A stretch of DNA of 40,846 bases, from NCBI GenBank assembly GCA_002937555.1, contig PTKB01000001.1, positions 1-40,846 of the forward strand, written 5' to 3'. A program made the translations under genes and the position numbers. Shown one piece after another: positions 1-9,233 of this stretch; positions within the stretch are counted from its first letter, which is position 1, and each line of letters starts with the position of its first letter. The notes beneath the pieces are model-generated. The model was given only the letters and a program-made list of their open reading frames with translations. It ran no database searches and was not told where the DNA came from. The stretch comes from Alphaproteobacteria bacterium MarineAlpha10_Bin2. Lineage in GTDB: Bacteria > Pseudomonadota > Alphaproteobacteria > UBA828.

Positions 1-1
1 C

Positions 2-1393
2 CACACACTGCGCGCCACCGGTTCGGTCATCGCCTTTGATGGTTTTCTCCGCCTCTATCAGGAGGGCCGGGACGATCCAAGCGGCGAGGATGGCGAGCGC
101 CGGCTGCCACAGGTACGTAAAGGCGAGGCGCTTGCCCTCGCCGCCGTCGTCCCGGAGCAGCACTTCACCGAGCCGCCGCCGCGCTTTTCGGAAGCGAGTC
201 TGGTCAAGGAGCTGGAGCGCCTCGGCATCGGCCGGCCATCGACTTATGCCTCGATCATCTCCGTGCTTCAGGACCGCAATTATGTGCGCCTCGTGCGGCG
301 CCGCTTCATCCCCGAGGATCGCGGCCGCATCGTCACCGTGTTTTTGGAAAATTTTTTCCGCCGCTATGTGGAATACGACTTCACCGCCGCGCTGGAAAGC
401 GAGCTCGACAACATTTCCAACGGCCAGATTGAATGGCACAAGGTGCTCGGCGATTTCTGGACCGATTTCAAGAGCGCCATCGACGAAACGGCGGAACTGC
501 GCATCAAACAGGTCATCGAAGTGCTCGATGAGGCATTGGCGCCGCATCTGTTTCCGGATTCCGAGGACGGGACGGACCCGCGCGTCTGTCCGTCCTGCGA
601 TGACGGGCGGCTCAATCTGAAGCTCGGCAAGCATGGCCCGTTCATCGGCTGCTCGAACTATCCGGAGTGCCGCCATACCCGCCCGCTTAACGGCGACGGC
701 GATGCGGATGCAGGGCCGCGAGAAATCGGCACACAACCGGAATCGGGACTGGCGATTACGCTGCGCAAGGGCCCGTTCGGCCATTACCTCCAATTGGGTG
801 AAACCGGAGAAGATGGCAAGAGCAAACCACGGCGCGTTTCGCTGCCGCGCGACGTGGTCCCGGACACCGTCGATTTGGAGACGGCCCTTGGCTTGCTGGC
901 GCTGCCACGCGATATCGGCCCTCATCCCGAAGGCGGCAAAATGATCACCGCCGGGATCGGGCGATTCGGCCCCTATGTCAAACATGACGGCAAGTTCAAA
1001 TCGCTCAAGAAAGACGATGATGTGCTCAGCATCGGCCTCAACCGGGCCATCAGTCTGCTGGCCGAAGTCAGCCAACGCGGCGCGTCGGTGCTGCGCGAGC
1101 TCGGCAATCACCCCGACGACGGCGCGCCGGTAACCGTGAAAGAAGGCCGCTACGGACCCTATGTCCAGCACAAGCGCACCAACGCCACGTTGCCCAAGGG
1201 CGTGGATCAAAACGCGATCAGCCTCGATGAGGCCTTGGTGCTGCTGGCGGCCAAGGCGGCGAAGAAGAAAGGCGGCGCAAAGAAGAAGAGCGCGGCAAAG
1301 TCCGGCGCCAAGAAGAAGACCGCCGCAAAGAAGAGAAAGAGTCCGGCCAAAATCGCCGTCGACGCCAACCACGACAGCACCGGGAATAGCTAG
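2..1393 (+). CDS. topA: DNA topoisomerase I, C-terminal part (5' truncated by window edge)
   Basis: This is the last 463 codons of a type IA topoisomerase, which relaxes negatively supercoiled DNA. The frame is open from the window edge, so the start and the catalytic Tyr lie outside. Visible are the end of the topoisomerase core with the family motif LERLGIGRPSTYASI, a four-Cys zinc ribbon (CPSC, then GCSNYPEC, about nt 587-670), and three Topo-C repeats with the GxFGxY or GRYGPYVxH pattern. A Lys/Ala-rich basic tail follows (about nt 1255-1370), as is usual in alphaproteobacterial TopA. rnr begins four bases after its stop, so the two are probably cotranscribed. Identification is firm; only the 5' part is missing. 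Confidence 0.96.
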   Translation, partial: HTLRATGSVIAFDGFLRLYQEGRDDPSGEDGERRLPQVRKGEALALAAVVPEQHFTEPPPRFSEASLVKELERLGIGRPSTYASIISVLQDRNYVRLVRRRFIPEDRGRIVTVFLENFFRRYVEYDFTAALESELDNISNGQIEWHKVLGDFWTDFKSAIDETAELRIKQVIEVLDEALAPHLFPDSEDGTDPRVCPSCDDGRLNLKLGKHGPFIGCSNYPECRHTRPLNGDGDADAGPREIGTQPESGLAITLRKGPFGHYLQLGETGEDGKSKPRRVSLPRDVVPDTVDLETALGLLALPRDIGPHPEGGKMITAGIGRFGPYVKHDGKFKSLKKDDDVLSIGLNRAISLLAEVSQRGASVLRELGNHPDDGAPVTVKEGRYGPYVQHKRTNATLPKGVDQNAISLDEALVLLAAKAAKKKGGAKKKSAAKSGAKKKTAAKKRKSPAKIAVDANHDSTGNS

Positions 1394-1397
1394 GCCC

Positions 1398-3644
1398 GTG
1401 CCCACCGGGCGCAGTGGACCCGCGCCTTTTCCCGACAAGGAACAAATCCGCCGTTTCATCGGCGAGAGTCATGGGCGGGTCGGCAAGCGCGAAATCGCTC
1501 GCGCATTCTCCATCTCCGGCGACCAGCGTGCTCGCCTGCGGGAGATGCTACGCGAACTTCGCGAAGAGGGCGTGTTCGACCGCCACGGAAGCGGCGCGGC
1601 CGGAAACGTAAGCCGGTTGCCCAACGTCTGTGTGCTAGAGGTCGAACGCATTGATGCCGACGGAGAACTGCTTGCCCGACCGGTTGGTGATTCCGAAGCA
1701 GCAGAATTTCCAATTATCTACATGTCGCCGCAAACACGCGGCCAGGGCGCGCTTGGCGTCGGCGACCGAGTGCTGGCGCGCTTGGAGCGGCGCGATGGCG
1801 GCAGCTATCAGGCATCGGCCATTCGGGTGCTCGATGGCGGCGGCAAGCGTGTCATCGGGCTCTTTATTGCCGGCGGCGACGGCGGGCGCATCCAACCGGC
1901 GGACAGGCGTGCGCGAAGCGATTATCTGGTAGCCGGCGAACATTGCGCGGGCGCCACATCTGGTGAACTCGTGCTGGCGGAATTGCTGCCGGGGCGCCAT
2001 CTCGGTCTGCCGCGGGCACGTGTGACCGAGCGTCTCGGCGATGGCGATGCGCCGCAAAGCATCAGCCTCTTGGCCATTCACGCCAATTTTATCCCCACCC
2101 TGTTTTCCGATGCCGCTTTGGCGCAAGCCGACAGCGCCCGGCCGGCGGTGCTCAATGGCCGCGCCGATTTTCGCACCATCCCCCTAGTCACAATCGACGG
2201 CATCGATGCGCGCGATTTCGACGATGCCGTCTGGGCCGAGGCCGACCCTGACCCGGCCAACCCGGGCGGCTGGCATATTCTCGTCGCCATCGCCGACGTC
2301 GCCCATTATGTCCGCCAAGGTGACGCGCTCGACACGGATGCGCGCGAGCGCGGCAATTCGGTCTATCTCCCCGACCGCGTCGTGCCGATGCTGCCGGAAG
2401 CGCTGTCCAACGGCCTCTGTTCCCTCAAACCTGATGAAGACCGCGCCTGCCTCGCCGTCCATATTTATCTGTCATCGGAAGGCGAGATAAGGCGCCATGA
2501 ATTCGTCCGCGGCCTGATGCGCTCCGCCGCCCGTCTAGATTATGCACAACTGCAAAAGGCGCTGGACGGTCACCCGGACGCCACGCTTGAGCGGCTGATG
2601 GCGGACGTCGTCGCGCCCCTGCACGGCGCCTATTTGGCGCTCGATGCAGCGCGGCACAAACGCGGCTCGCTCGAACTTGATCTTCCCGAGAGAGAAGTAA
2701 AGTTCGCGCCAGACGGCAGCGTCGCGCGCATCTCCGAAGCGCCGCGCTATGACAGCCACAAGCTGATCGAAGAGTTCATGATCGCAGCAAACGTCGCCGC
2801 GGCGGAAACCCTGGAGGCGCGGCGCGCGCCTTGCGTCTACCGGGTGCACGACCAGCCCGACGCCGCCAAGCTGGAGGGTCTGCGCGAGGAACTGGCCGAA
2901 CTCGGCCTCAAACTGTCGAAGAGCCGCCACATCAGCCCCCTCAACATCAATCAAATTCTCGCCAAGGCGGCGGACAGCCCCAACCGGCATCTCGTCAACA
3001 CCCTGGTGCTGCGCGCCCAGGCGCGGGCCGAATATTCGCCCGGCAATTTCGGCCATTTCGGCCTCGGCCTCAAACGCTACGCCCATTTCACCTCTCCCAT
3101 CCGGCGCTATGCTGATTTGCTCGTCCACCGCGCCCTGATCGCAGCGCTGGGTATTGGCGAAGACGGACTGCCGGGCGGCACCGAGGCGGAATTCGGCGAA
3201 ATATGTGCGCATATTTCAGGCACCGAGCGGCGCGCCGTCGCCGCCGAGCGCGACGCTATGGACCGCTACACCGCCGCCTATTTGGCGACCCGCGTCGGCG
3301 CTGATTTTCCCGGCCGCGTTTCGGGTGTGGCGCGCTTTGGGCTGTTTATTGAGCTCGACGAAACTGGTGCGGACGGTCTCGTTCCGGCGCGTTCTCTCGG
3401 CGCGTCGCGCCCGCGCCATGATCCGGTACGCCATTCGCTCACCTTCGGCAAAACGCATGTAACCATCGGCGACCGGGTCGTGGTGCGCCTCGAAGAAGCG
3501 GACGCGCTGACCGGCGGCATGATCTTCGAGCTTCTCGAAGTCAACGGAAAGCCATGGAAACAGCGCGCCGCATCGAATTCTTCGAAGCCTCGCGGCCGAT
3601 CCGCTAAGGCCGGCAAACGCGGCAAGCGGCGCAAGGGAAAATAG
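1398..3644 (+). CDS. rnr: Ribonuclease R (3'-5' exoribonuclease)
   Basis: Predicted 748-residue processive 3'-5' exoribonuclease that degrades structured RNA, including rRNA and mRNA decay intermediates. In order: an N-terminal winged-helix domain (about residues 12-65, starting FPDKEQIRRFIGE), cold-shock OB folds, an RNB catalytic domain with the Asp-rich motif GIDARDFDDA (about 266-275) and the GNSVYLPDRVVPMLPEALSN stretch, an S1 domain near residues 635-715, and a Lys/Arg-rich tail. The frame is open further upstream inside topA. I chose the GTG at 1398 because it directly follows the topA stop (1393) and leads straight into the helix-turn-helix domain. There is no strong Shine-Dalgarno, so translational coupling to topA is likely. 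Confidence 0.94.
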   Translation: MPTGRSGPAPFPDKEQIRRFIGESHGRVGKREIARAFSISGDQRARLREMLRELREEGVFDRHGSGAAGNVSRLPNVCVLEVERIDADGELLARPVGDSEAAEFPIIYMSPQTRGQGALGVGDRVLARLERRDGGSYQASAIRVLDGGGKRVIGLFIAGGDGGRIQPADRRARSDYLVAGEHCAGATSGELVLAELLPGRHLGLPRARVTERLGDGDAPQSISLLAIHANFIPTLFSDAALAQADSARPAVLNGRADFRTIPLVTIDGIDARDFDDAVWAEADPDPANPGGWHILVAIADVAHYVRQGDALDTDARERGNSVYLPDRVVPMLPEALSNGLCSLKPDEDRACLAVHIYLSSEGEIRRHEFVRGLMRSAARLDYAQLQKALDGHPDATLERLMADVVAPLHGAYLALDAARHKRGSLELDLPEREVKFAPDGSVARISEAPRYDSHKLIEEFMIAANVAAAETLEARRAPCVYRVHDQPDAAKLEGLREELAELGLKLSKSRHISPLNINQILAKAADSPNRHLVNTLVLRAQARAEYSPGNFGHFGLGLKRYAHFTSPIRRYADLLVHRALIAALGIGEDGLPGGTEAEFGEICAHISGTERRAVAAERDAMDRYTAAYLATRVGADFPGRVSGVARFGLFIELDETGADGLVPARSLGASRPRHDPVRHSLTFGKTHVTIGDRVVVRLEEADALTGGMIFELLEVNGKPWKQRAASNSSKPRGRSAKAGKRGKRRKGK

Positions 3645-3719
3645 CCGCCTCCGCCCGCTCTGGCGCCAACGACATTCCTGCGCTACGCTTGGCGCGTTCG
3701 GGAGACAAGGGAGACAGGC

Positions 3720-3953
3720 GTGGCCAAACCATCGCCGTCGCAACGCCGCTGGCTGGAACGCGGAATCTCGCAGCCGGGTGGAAAATTACCGCTGTTCGAC
3801 GGTGACGGACAGCAAATCTCAAGGCGCACCGTACGCGCCTGTCTCGACGTCGGCTGGGCTGAGCCATGGCGTCACAACCCGATCAAGCCGGATTGGCTGA
3901 TTTGCCGCATCACGCCCGAGGGGCGCGCGGCAATCGGCAGCGCCCAAGAATAG
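3720..3953 (+). CDS. Small conserved hypothetical protein, winged-helix-like
   Basis: Predicted 77-residue protein with a GTG start. It begins MAKPSPSQRRWLERG and contains QPGGKLPLFDGDG, RTVRACLDVGWAEPW and RITPEGRAAIG. The pattern of helix, short beta hairpin, and a 'turn-W-A ... L-T-x-x-G-R' tail is like small single-domain winged-helix proteins. I recall similar proteins beside rnr in alphaproteobacteria but cannot verify this here. It lies 75 bases after rnr and 15 bases before the MFS gene in the same direction, so it may be in one operon. No catalytic residues or membrane segments are visible. The function is unknown. Confidence 0.7.
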   Translation: MAKPSPSQRRWLERGISQPGGKLPLFDGDGQQISRRTVRACLDVGWAEPWRHNPIKPDWLICRITPEGRAAIGSAQE

Positions 3954-3968
3954 AAGCGCCACTCCGCC

Positions 3969-5162
3969 GTGACACAAGACAAAGCGGCGACGCCCGAGGC
4001 GTCGGATCGCGAAACGCGTCATACGACGCCGCGCGCCATGATCGCCGTCATCGCCTGCGCCGGGCTGGTCGGTCTCGCCTTTGGCTATTCCCTGCCGCTG
4101 CTCTCCGTCGTCATGGAGAACGCAGGCATCAGTTCCATCTTGATCGGCCTCAGCGCCGCCAGCGAATCAGCCGCCATTCTTTTGTTCGGTCCGTTAGTGC
4201 CGCGCATGATCGGTGCTCTCGGCCTCAGGAACGCGATGTTTGCGGCCACATTGGTCGGCGTCGTCGCGCTCGGCGCGTTGGCATTTTTCGATCCGCTTTA
4301 CGCGTGGTTTCCACTCCGATTTGTGCTCGGCGGCGCCATCTTCCTGGTCCTCATCGCTAGCGATATTTGGATTACCCAAGGCGCCAGCGCCAAGCGGCGC
4401 GGGCGAATGATTGCCATCTACGGCACCGCCATCACCGGCGGCATGGCCGTCGGGCCGCTGTTGGTTCCGCTTATCGGCAGCGACGGCCAGTTACCCATAT
4501 TCGTCGGCGCCGCCATCCTGGCCAGCGCCGTCCTGCCGCTATTCTTTGCTTACGGCCCGGCGCCGGCAATGGAGCAGGCCGGCAAGCTGCGCCCGCTGAC
4601 CTTGCTGTTGGCGATGCCATTGCTGGTCGCCGCCGTATTCGCGTTCGGCTTCATCGATTCCTCGGGGCTCTCGCTGCTGCCGGTTTACGGCCTCCATCTC
4701 TCTATGGATGAGGAAGCTTCCTTCTTCCTGGTGACGGTTCTCGTCGCAGGCTCAATCCTGTTGCAATTCCCGATCGGCTGGCTTGCCGACCGCATCGACC
4801 GCTTTCGCGTGCTGCAGATATGCGCCCTGGCCGGCGCGGCGGCGGCGGTACTCTTGCCGCTTTCCCTCGGCACCGATTGGGCGATGTGGAGCTGTCTGTT
4901 CGTCATTGGCGGCACCATGGTGGGCCTTTACACCATTTCCCTGGCGATTCTCGGAGACCGCTACTCCGGCGGCGAACTGGCCGCCGCCGTCACGCTGATC
5001 GCCATGATCCTTGCCGGCGGCTCCACGCTCGGACCGCTGATCGGCGGCGGCGCCATCGAGCTTTGGGACCCCTATGGGCTGAATGCCGTATTTATCGGTG
5101 CTTTTTGCCTGGTATTGGCGCTCGCCCTTTTTCTCGGCTTGCGGCGACGCAGCGGCACTTGA
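3969..5162 (+). CDS. MFS transporter
   Basis: Predicted 397-residue integral membrane protein of the major facilitator superfamily. After a polar N-terminus of about 22 residues it shows twelve hydrophobic segments in two halves. The loop between TM2 and TM3 carries a weak GxLxxRxGxR-like motif (PRMIGALGLRN). The loop between TM8 and TM9 has the typical GWLADRIDRFRVL motif. It probably exports a small molecule or drug, but the substrate cannot be read from the sequence. GTG start at 3969, 15 bases after the small hypothetical gene. A short hairpin follows the stop, before rpmG. Confidence 0.88.
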   Translation: MTQDKAATPEASDRETRHTTPRAMIAVIACAGLVGLAFGYSLPLLSVVMENAGISSILIGLSAASESAAILLFGPLVPRMIGALGLRNAMFAATLVGVVALGALAFFDPLYAWFPLRFVLGGAIFLVLIASDIWITQGASAKRRGRMIAIYGTAITGGMAVGPLLVPLIGSDGQLPIFVGAAILASAVLPLFFAYGPAPAMEQAGKLRPLTLLLAMPLLVAAVFAFGFIDSSGLSLLPVYGLHLSMDEEASFFLVTVLVAGSILLQFPIGWLADRIDRFRVLQICALAGAAAAVLLPLSLGTDWAMWSCLFVIGGTMVGLYTISLAILGDRYSGGELAAAVTLIAMILAGGSTLGPLIGGGAIELWDPYGLNAVFIGAFCLVLALALFLGLRRRSGT

Positions 5163-5171
5163 CAGGGATTA

Positions 5172-5191
5172 GGCGGGCTGTATTGTCCGCC
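5172..5191 (+). terminator. Hairpin between MFS gene and rpmG (possible attenuator or terminator)
   Basis: A 7-bp stem (GGCGGGC with a G-T wobble) closes a six-base loop, ten bases after the MFS stop. It is followed by CGGTTATTT rather than a clean T-run, so it is at best a weak intrinsic terminator. It may instead be a leader element of rpmG. Confidence 0.25.
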
Positions 5192-5227
5192 CGGTTATTT
5201 GTCCCGAAAAAACCCAGAATCCGAACC

Positions 5228-5395
5228 ATGGCCAAGGCAAACAGCATCTTAATCAAGCTCGTCAGTTCGGCTGGCACCGGCTTCTATTACACGACGCGGA
5301 AAAATCCGAAAACGCTGACCGAGAAGATGGTATTGCGCAAATTCGACCCCGTCGCGCGCAAGCATGTCGAGTTCAAAGAAGCCAAGATAAAGTAA
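5228..5395 (+). CDS. rpmG: 50S ribosomal protein L33
   Basis: Predicted 55-residue L33 of the large ribosomal subunit. It matches the family over its whole length: MAKANSILIKLVSSAGTGFY, then TTRKNP and the C-terminal KFDPVARKHVEFKEAKIK. The zinc-binding cysteines of the C+ type are absent, so this is the Cys-less type usual in proteobacteria. It has its own short upstream region with a possible hairpin after the MFS gene. Convergent pleD lies about 0.6 kb downstream; pleD and rpmG are neighbours in several alphaproteobacteria. Confidence 0.96.
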   Translation: MAKANSILIKLVSSAGTGFYYTTRKNPKTLTEKMVLRKFDPVARKHVEFKEAKIK

Positions 5396-5410
5396 CGGGC
5401 GCTTGGCGCC

Positions 5411-5929
5411 ATGCCATCAATGACAAGCCGTTCTTTCTCGGCCTTAAGGGGACGGGGGCGTTTTCCGTTACGCTTGTTTCTCCCCGCTCTCCTGTTCGCC
5501 GCGATCTTCTCCTTTGCCGGCGGTTTCGCCGCGGCCGAGCCGACGCCCGGGTGGAAAGCCTTTACCGCTGGCGCGCACGATAAGGCCGAAGCCATCTGGC
5601 GGCCGCTCGCCGAAAACGGCGATTACCATGCGGCTTTCGGCATGGGCGTTCTCGCACAAACGCGGGATCGATATGAAGAAGCCGCGCGCTGGTACGAACA
5701 GGCGGCGCGCGCCGGGCTGACCAGCGCCCAGGTGCTGCTGGGGTCGATGTATATCGATGGACGCGGCGTGCCGCGCGATGCGGTGCGCGCCTATGCCTGG
5801 CTACATCGCGCCACATTGGACGGTCACAACAACGCCGCCCGGGCGCGCGACGCGGTGGGCGCGGCGCTGACGCCGGCTCAGCTGGCGGAGGCGGAAGCGC
5901 TAAGCCTGACGCTGAGGACGCCCCGATAA
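5411..5929 (+). CDS. Exported Sel1-repeat (TPR-like) protein
   Basis: Predicted 172-residue exported protein. A basic N-terminus precedes a hydrophobic signal segment (about residues 18-42, LRLFLPALLFAAIFSFAGGF) ending in an Ala-rich cleavage region. Then come about two Sel1-like repeats (residues about 75-145: HAAFGMGVL, EEAARWYEQAARAG, SAQVLLGSMYIDGRGVPRD, RAYAWLHRA). Such alpha-alpha repeats scaffold protein interactions, often at the envelope. It starts 15 bases after rpmG and ends 26 bases before convergent pleD. The ATG at 5411 is used; a second ATG at 5423 is possible. The partner is unknown. Confidence 0.8.
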   Translation: MPSMTSRSFSALRGRGRFPLRLFLPALLFAAIFSFAGGFAAAEPTPGWKAFTAGAHDKAEAIWRPLAENGDYHAAFGMGVLAQTRDRYEEAARWYEQAARAGLTSAQVLLGSMYIDGRGVPRDAVRAYAWLHRATLDGHNNAARARDAVGAALTPAQLAEAEALSLTLRTPR

Positions 5930-5955
5930 ATCTATAATTTCTCTAACGGCCGCTC

Positions 5956-7323
5956 TCAGGCGGCGATGACAACGCAATCGCGCCCGCCGCGCTTTGCCGC
6001 GTAGAGCGCTTCATCAGCGCGTTTCAACTGTTCATCCGGCGTTTCGGACGCGCTTTCGCGCATCGCCACACCGACGCTGACTGTAATATCCAGACTTCCG
6101 CTGGGTGTGGTGGCGGTCATCGGCACCCCGGCGATATCCTCGCGGATTCGCTCTGCGACCAATTGCGCGTTGTCCTCGGTAGCGTTGGTTACGACAATGA
6201 GAAATTCTTCGCCGCCCAATCGCGCCGCCAAATCCTGACCGCGCACGATCTCTTGCAGACGCGCCGATAATTCCTTGAGCACTTGGTCGCCGACGTCGTG
6301 CCCATAGGTGTCGTTAACACTCTTGAAATGGTCGATGTCGACCATGATGAGGGCGAAATTGCGGTCCTCGGTGCTCGGACGCTGTGAGAGGCCGGCGAGA
6401 TGGCGTGTCACAAATCGTCTGTTGTAAAGCCCGGTGAGTCCGTCCGTGAACGCCATGTCGACGCTTTTTTCCAGTGCGCCGCGCAATTCCTCATGATAGC
6501 GCCGGTGGCTCGATTGGGTGAGCGCTCGCGCTCGCGCTTCACTGAAATCTACCGGCCGCATGATGTAATCGTTGACGCCCAGTTCGAGCGCCTTGCTCAC
6601 CAATTTCGGCTCGGAATTATCGACGATGACCAATATTGGGATATAGCGGGTCTCGACATGCGAGCGAAGCTGCGAGCACAGCCGCAGCGGATCGCCTTCA
6701 CTCAGACTGAGGCTCACGAACGCCATGTCGTAGCTTTGCTCTCGAGCATGCTGCATCGCCGTGCCCGTTTCAGAGAACACATCCAAATGGCTATTTTCGT
6801 CAAATATCGAGGCGATCAGATCGCCTTCCATGGCGTCTTCACCGACGAATAAAACGCGATTTCCGTGCAACAGCTCATCGCGGTTTTCGACATCGCGCAG
6901 GATATTCATCTGGCGCGACGTCTCCTCGCGCAAGCGAAGCTCGTCCAACAGCAATTTTACCCGCAACAACGAGCGCACCCGGGCAAACAGCGCCAAGTCG
7001 CGCACCGGCTTGGTGAGAAAATCATCGGCGCCGGCTTCGAGTCCGGTGACGCGGTCCGATTGTTCGCTGAGCGCCGTTACCATGATCACCGGAAGGAGCG
7101 CGGTTGCCGGATTTGCCTTGATGCGCCGGCACACCTCAAAACCATCCATATCCGGCATCATTACGTCGAGGAGGACGATATCGGGCGGCGCGGATTCTAT
7201 GATCTCAAGCGCTTCCCGGCCGCCGCTAGCGGTAATGACATCGTAATATTCTGCCGAAAGCTTGGCTTCCAGCAGCCTGACATTGACAGGAATATCGTCG
7301 ACAACGAGGACGCGGGCGGACAT
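5956..7323 (-). CDS. pleD: Response regulator / diguanylate cyclase PleD
   Basis: Predicted 455-residue REC-REC-GGDEF protein that makes cyclic-di-GMP when phosphorylated, controlling the motile-to-sessile switch at the cell pole in alphaproteobacteria. REC1 has the acidic pair VVDD and phospho-acceptor D53 in VLLDVMMPDMDG. REC2 is degenerate, as usual for the adaptor domain. The cyclase domain has GGEEF at about 369-373, preceded by an RxxD inhibitory site (RGQDLAARLGGEEF). The frame opens 24 codons further upstream, but I prefer the ATG at 7323: it gives MSARVLVVDDIPVN, matches the usual PleD length, and has GAGG upstream. divK, its frequent neighbour, is not present. Confidence 0.94.
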   Translation of the reverse strand: MSARVLVVDDIPVNVRLLEAKLSAEYYDVITASGGREALEIIESAPPDIVLLDVMMPDMDGFEVCRRIKANPATALLPVIMVTALSEQSDRVTGLEAGADDFLTKPVRDLALFARVRSLLRVKLLLDELRLREETSRQMNILRDVENRDELLHGNRVLFVGEDAMEGDLIASIFDENSHLDVFSETGTAMQHAREQSYDMAFVSLSLSEGDPLRLCSQLRSHVETRYIPILVIVDNSEPKLVSKALELGVNDYIMRPVDFSEARARALTQSSHRRYHEELRGALEKSVDMAFTDGLTGLYNRRFVTRHLAGLSQRPSTEDRNFALIMVDIDHFKSVNDTYGHDVGDQVLKELSARLQEIVRGQDLAARLGGEEFLIVVTNATEDNAQLVAERIREDIAGVPMTATTPSGSLDITVSVGVAMRESASETPDEQLKRADEALYAAKRGGRDCVVIAA

Positions 7324-7434
7324 TTTGTTGCTTACTGCCTCAACCTGATTGCGAAGTTGAACACCGGGCACGTCGCGGCATTCGATGTGGCTCATGTCTA
7401 AGCTGCTGGGAGTCTACCGCCCGATGGTTAAGGT

Positions 7435-8112
7435 ATGGTTATGATGATTTCGACCCACCCAAATGTCGGCGACCAGCTTGCGATGTTGGATCTTGACCCC
7501 GCCAAACCGCTTATCCTGTGCGATGCCGATGAAGTATTGCTCGCATTTATGGCCGCCTTCGAGCGATTCTTGCATAGCTGCGGCTATTACTATATGTGGC
7601 GCTCTTACGCGCTTGACGGCAATGTCCGACGGCGCGCCGACGGCAGTGAAGTTTCCAAAGGCCAGGTGCGCGGGCTTATCGAAGAATTTTACGCCGACCA
7701 TGCCGCGACGTTGGCGCCCGTCGCCGGCGCGGCGGAAGCCCTCGAGCGGCTTTCTACGAGGGTGGGAATCATAGTCCTGACAAATCTCTGGCGCGAGCAC
7801 CTGGAAGCGCGCCAACACCAGCTCGCCGGCCATGGACTGCCTTATCCGGTGATTTCCAACATCGGCTCCAAGGGCCCACCCGTGGCGTGGTTCGCCGAAC
7901 GTCTTCAGACGCCGCTCTATTTCATCGACGATAGCCCGCGCCACCACAGTTCGGTTGCACGCGACGCAGAGCGCGCGGTGCGCATTCATTTTGTCGCCGA
8001 GCGCCGGCTTTCGGGCTTTCTGGGCCCGGCGGCGGACAGCCATTACCGCACCGATACTTGGACGTCCGCACGCCAAGTTATCGAACGCGACCTCGCGGCC
8101 AAGGGATATTAA
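7435..8112 (+). CDS. HAD-like hydrolase
   Basis: Predicted 225-residue cytoplasmic protein with the four HAD motifs: motif I LILCDADEV (D30 nucleophile, D32), motif II IIVLTNL (about 115), a Lys in GSKGPP for motif III, and motif IV FIDDSPRHH (about 162-170). The cap region lies between motifs I and II (about 40-105). It is probably a small-molecule phosphatase; the substrate is unknown. The start is ATG 7435; further ATGs at 7441 and 7444 are equally possible. It is divergent from pleD, with 111 bases between the starts, and converges on eipB. Confidence 0.78.
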   Translation: MVMMISTHPNVGDQLAMLDLDPAKPLILCDADEVLLAFMAAFERFLHSCGYYYMWRSYALDGNVRRRADGSEVSKGQVRGLIEEFYADHAATLAPVAGAAEALERLSTRVGIIVLTNLWREHLEARQHQLAGHGLPYPVISNIGSKGPPVAWFAERLQTPLYFIDDSPRHHSSVARDAERAVRIHFVAERRLSGFLGPAADSHYRTDTWTSARQVIERDLAAKGY

Positions 8113-8132
8113 GAATGCGCTGGGTGGCCGAT

Positions 8133-8954
8133 CTAACAGTCCGGCGCGGCAATCTCTTCGTACAGTTCCAACACCGCGCGGACGGCGAAATTGCCGTAAT
8201 CGATATCATAGTGATGCGCCACACCGAATGCGTTAATTAGCGCGCCGACTTCAAAATCCGGCTCCACGTCGCCGCCCTGGATCGGGAAATAGGCCATGCG
8301 GACTGGCCACACCTCTTCGCCCGCCGATGCGTCCCCGTCACTTGCGCCGGGTAGCGCATGCATGCGCGGCGCGGCGAAAACGGTCGACACCTCATAGGTG
8401 CCTTCAATGGTCGAGCCATCGAACATCAATGCCGAATAGCGTCTTTCGCCGGCGCGCATGCTGGCCATCATGCGGCGCGAATATTCGCTCGGGAACAGGG
8501 TGCCTTCGGGCAAATCCGCGCTGACGGCATCCGGCTTCGAATACACCACCGTTCCGGCGCCGCCGGAAGCGGACAGGCTTGCCTCGCCTTCGATATTGTC
8601 TATCACGCCACCATTGGCAAAATGACTGGATTGAAAACGCAATTTCATGCCGTCTTTGGCTTCCCATCCGGAAAAAGTCAAACCGATTTGATTGTTGGTA
8701 TCTTGCGACGTGGCCAGGATCAGGTTGGTATGCTGATTCACATTCCAACCGTCGCAGGCATCCACCCATTCGAAATACATTTCGCCCGAAGCGCCGATAA
8801 TTCCGCTCGATGATTCTGCGGAGGCGAGCGACATCCGATAGAGACCGCGGTGCGGTGTGAACCATCTATCGGCGGCAGCCGCGAGAGACGGTGCCGACAA
8901 CCAGCCTGCAGCCACCAGGCAAAGCGTTAGAATGAACGCCAATTTTCGTTTCAT
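8133..8954 (-). CDS. EipB/DUF1849 family periplasmic envelope-integrity protein
   Basis: Predicted 273-residue exported protein of the DUF1849 (EipB) family. EipB was described in Brucella as a periplasmic beta-spiral protein needed for envelope integrity. A signal peptide (residues 1-28, MKRKLAFILTLCLVAAGW ... SLAAAA) precedes RWFTPHRGLYRMSLA, which is typical of the family start. Two mature Cys are visible, C67 in VDACDGW and the final residue C273, matching the conserved disulfide pair of the family. The open frame runs 41 codons further upstream, but the ATG at 8954 gives the clean signal peptide and has GGTGA just upstream. Confidence 0.83.
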   Translation of the reverse strand: MKRKLAFILTLCLVAAGWLSAPSLAAAADRWFTPHRGLYRMSLASAESSSGIIGASGEMYFEWVDACDGWNVNQHTNLILATSQDTNNQIGLTFSGWEAKDGMKLRFQSSHFANGGVIDNIEGEASLSASGGAGTVVYSKPDAVSADLPEGTLFPSEYSRRMMASMRAGERRYSALMFDGSTIEGTYEVSTVFAAPRMHALPGASDGDASAGEEVWPVRMAYFPIQGGDVEPDFEVGALINAFGVAHHYDIDYGNFAVRAVLELYEEIAAPDC

Positions 8955-9233
8955 CGTCACCGTCGCTGCGTTTGTTATCATGCGCCGCCAACACCATGGC
9001 GCCACGGCCAGCATGTCCGATTCGGGACGACCGGTAAAGGCGTCGCGGGCGGTCAAATGTTCCGCGCAACGGTGCAAACGGGCTGCAATATTTTCCGCCT
9101 CCGCGCTACGCCCCCGTAATTTGTTGATTTAGCGTAGAATTTTTCTGGCATGCCGCTTGCACCTCACGAACCATAATTGCGCCGCCAGACAACCGCGGCT
9201 TCGACGACCCATTTTGCTAAAGGAGTGTGTGGT

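Noticed and set aside
1161..1397. Extended N-terminus of RNase R inside topA
   Set aside because: The translation of this part is an Arg/Pro-rich shadow of topA; the GTG at 1398 gives the normal N-terminus.
2535..3212. 225-codon minus-strand frame opposite rnr
   Set aside because: Shadow of the RNB domain with no recognisable motifs.
5396..5414. GGCGC-TTG-GCGCC hairpin after rpmG as a terminator
   Set aside because: It has no T-run and overlaps the start of the Sel1-repeat gene; more likely chance in GC-rich DNA.
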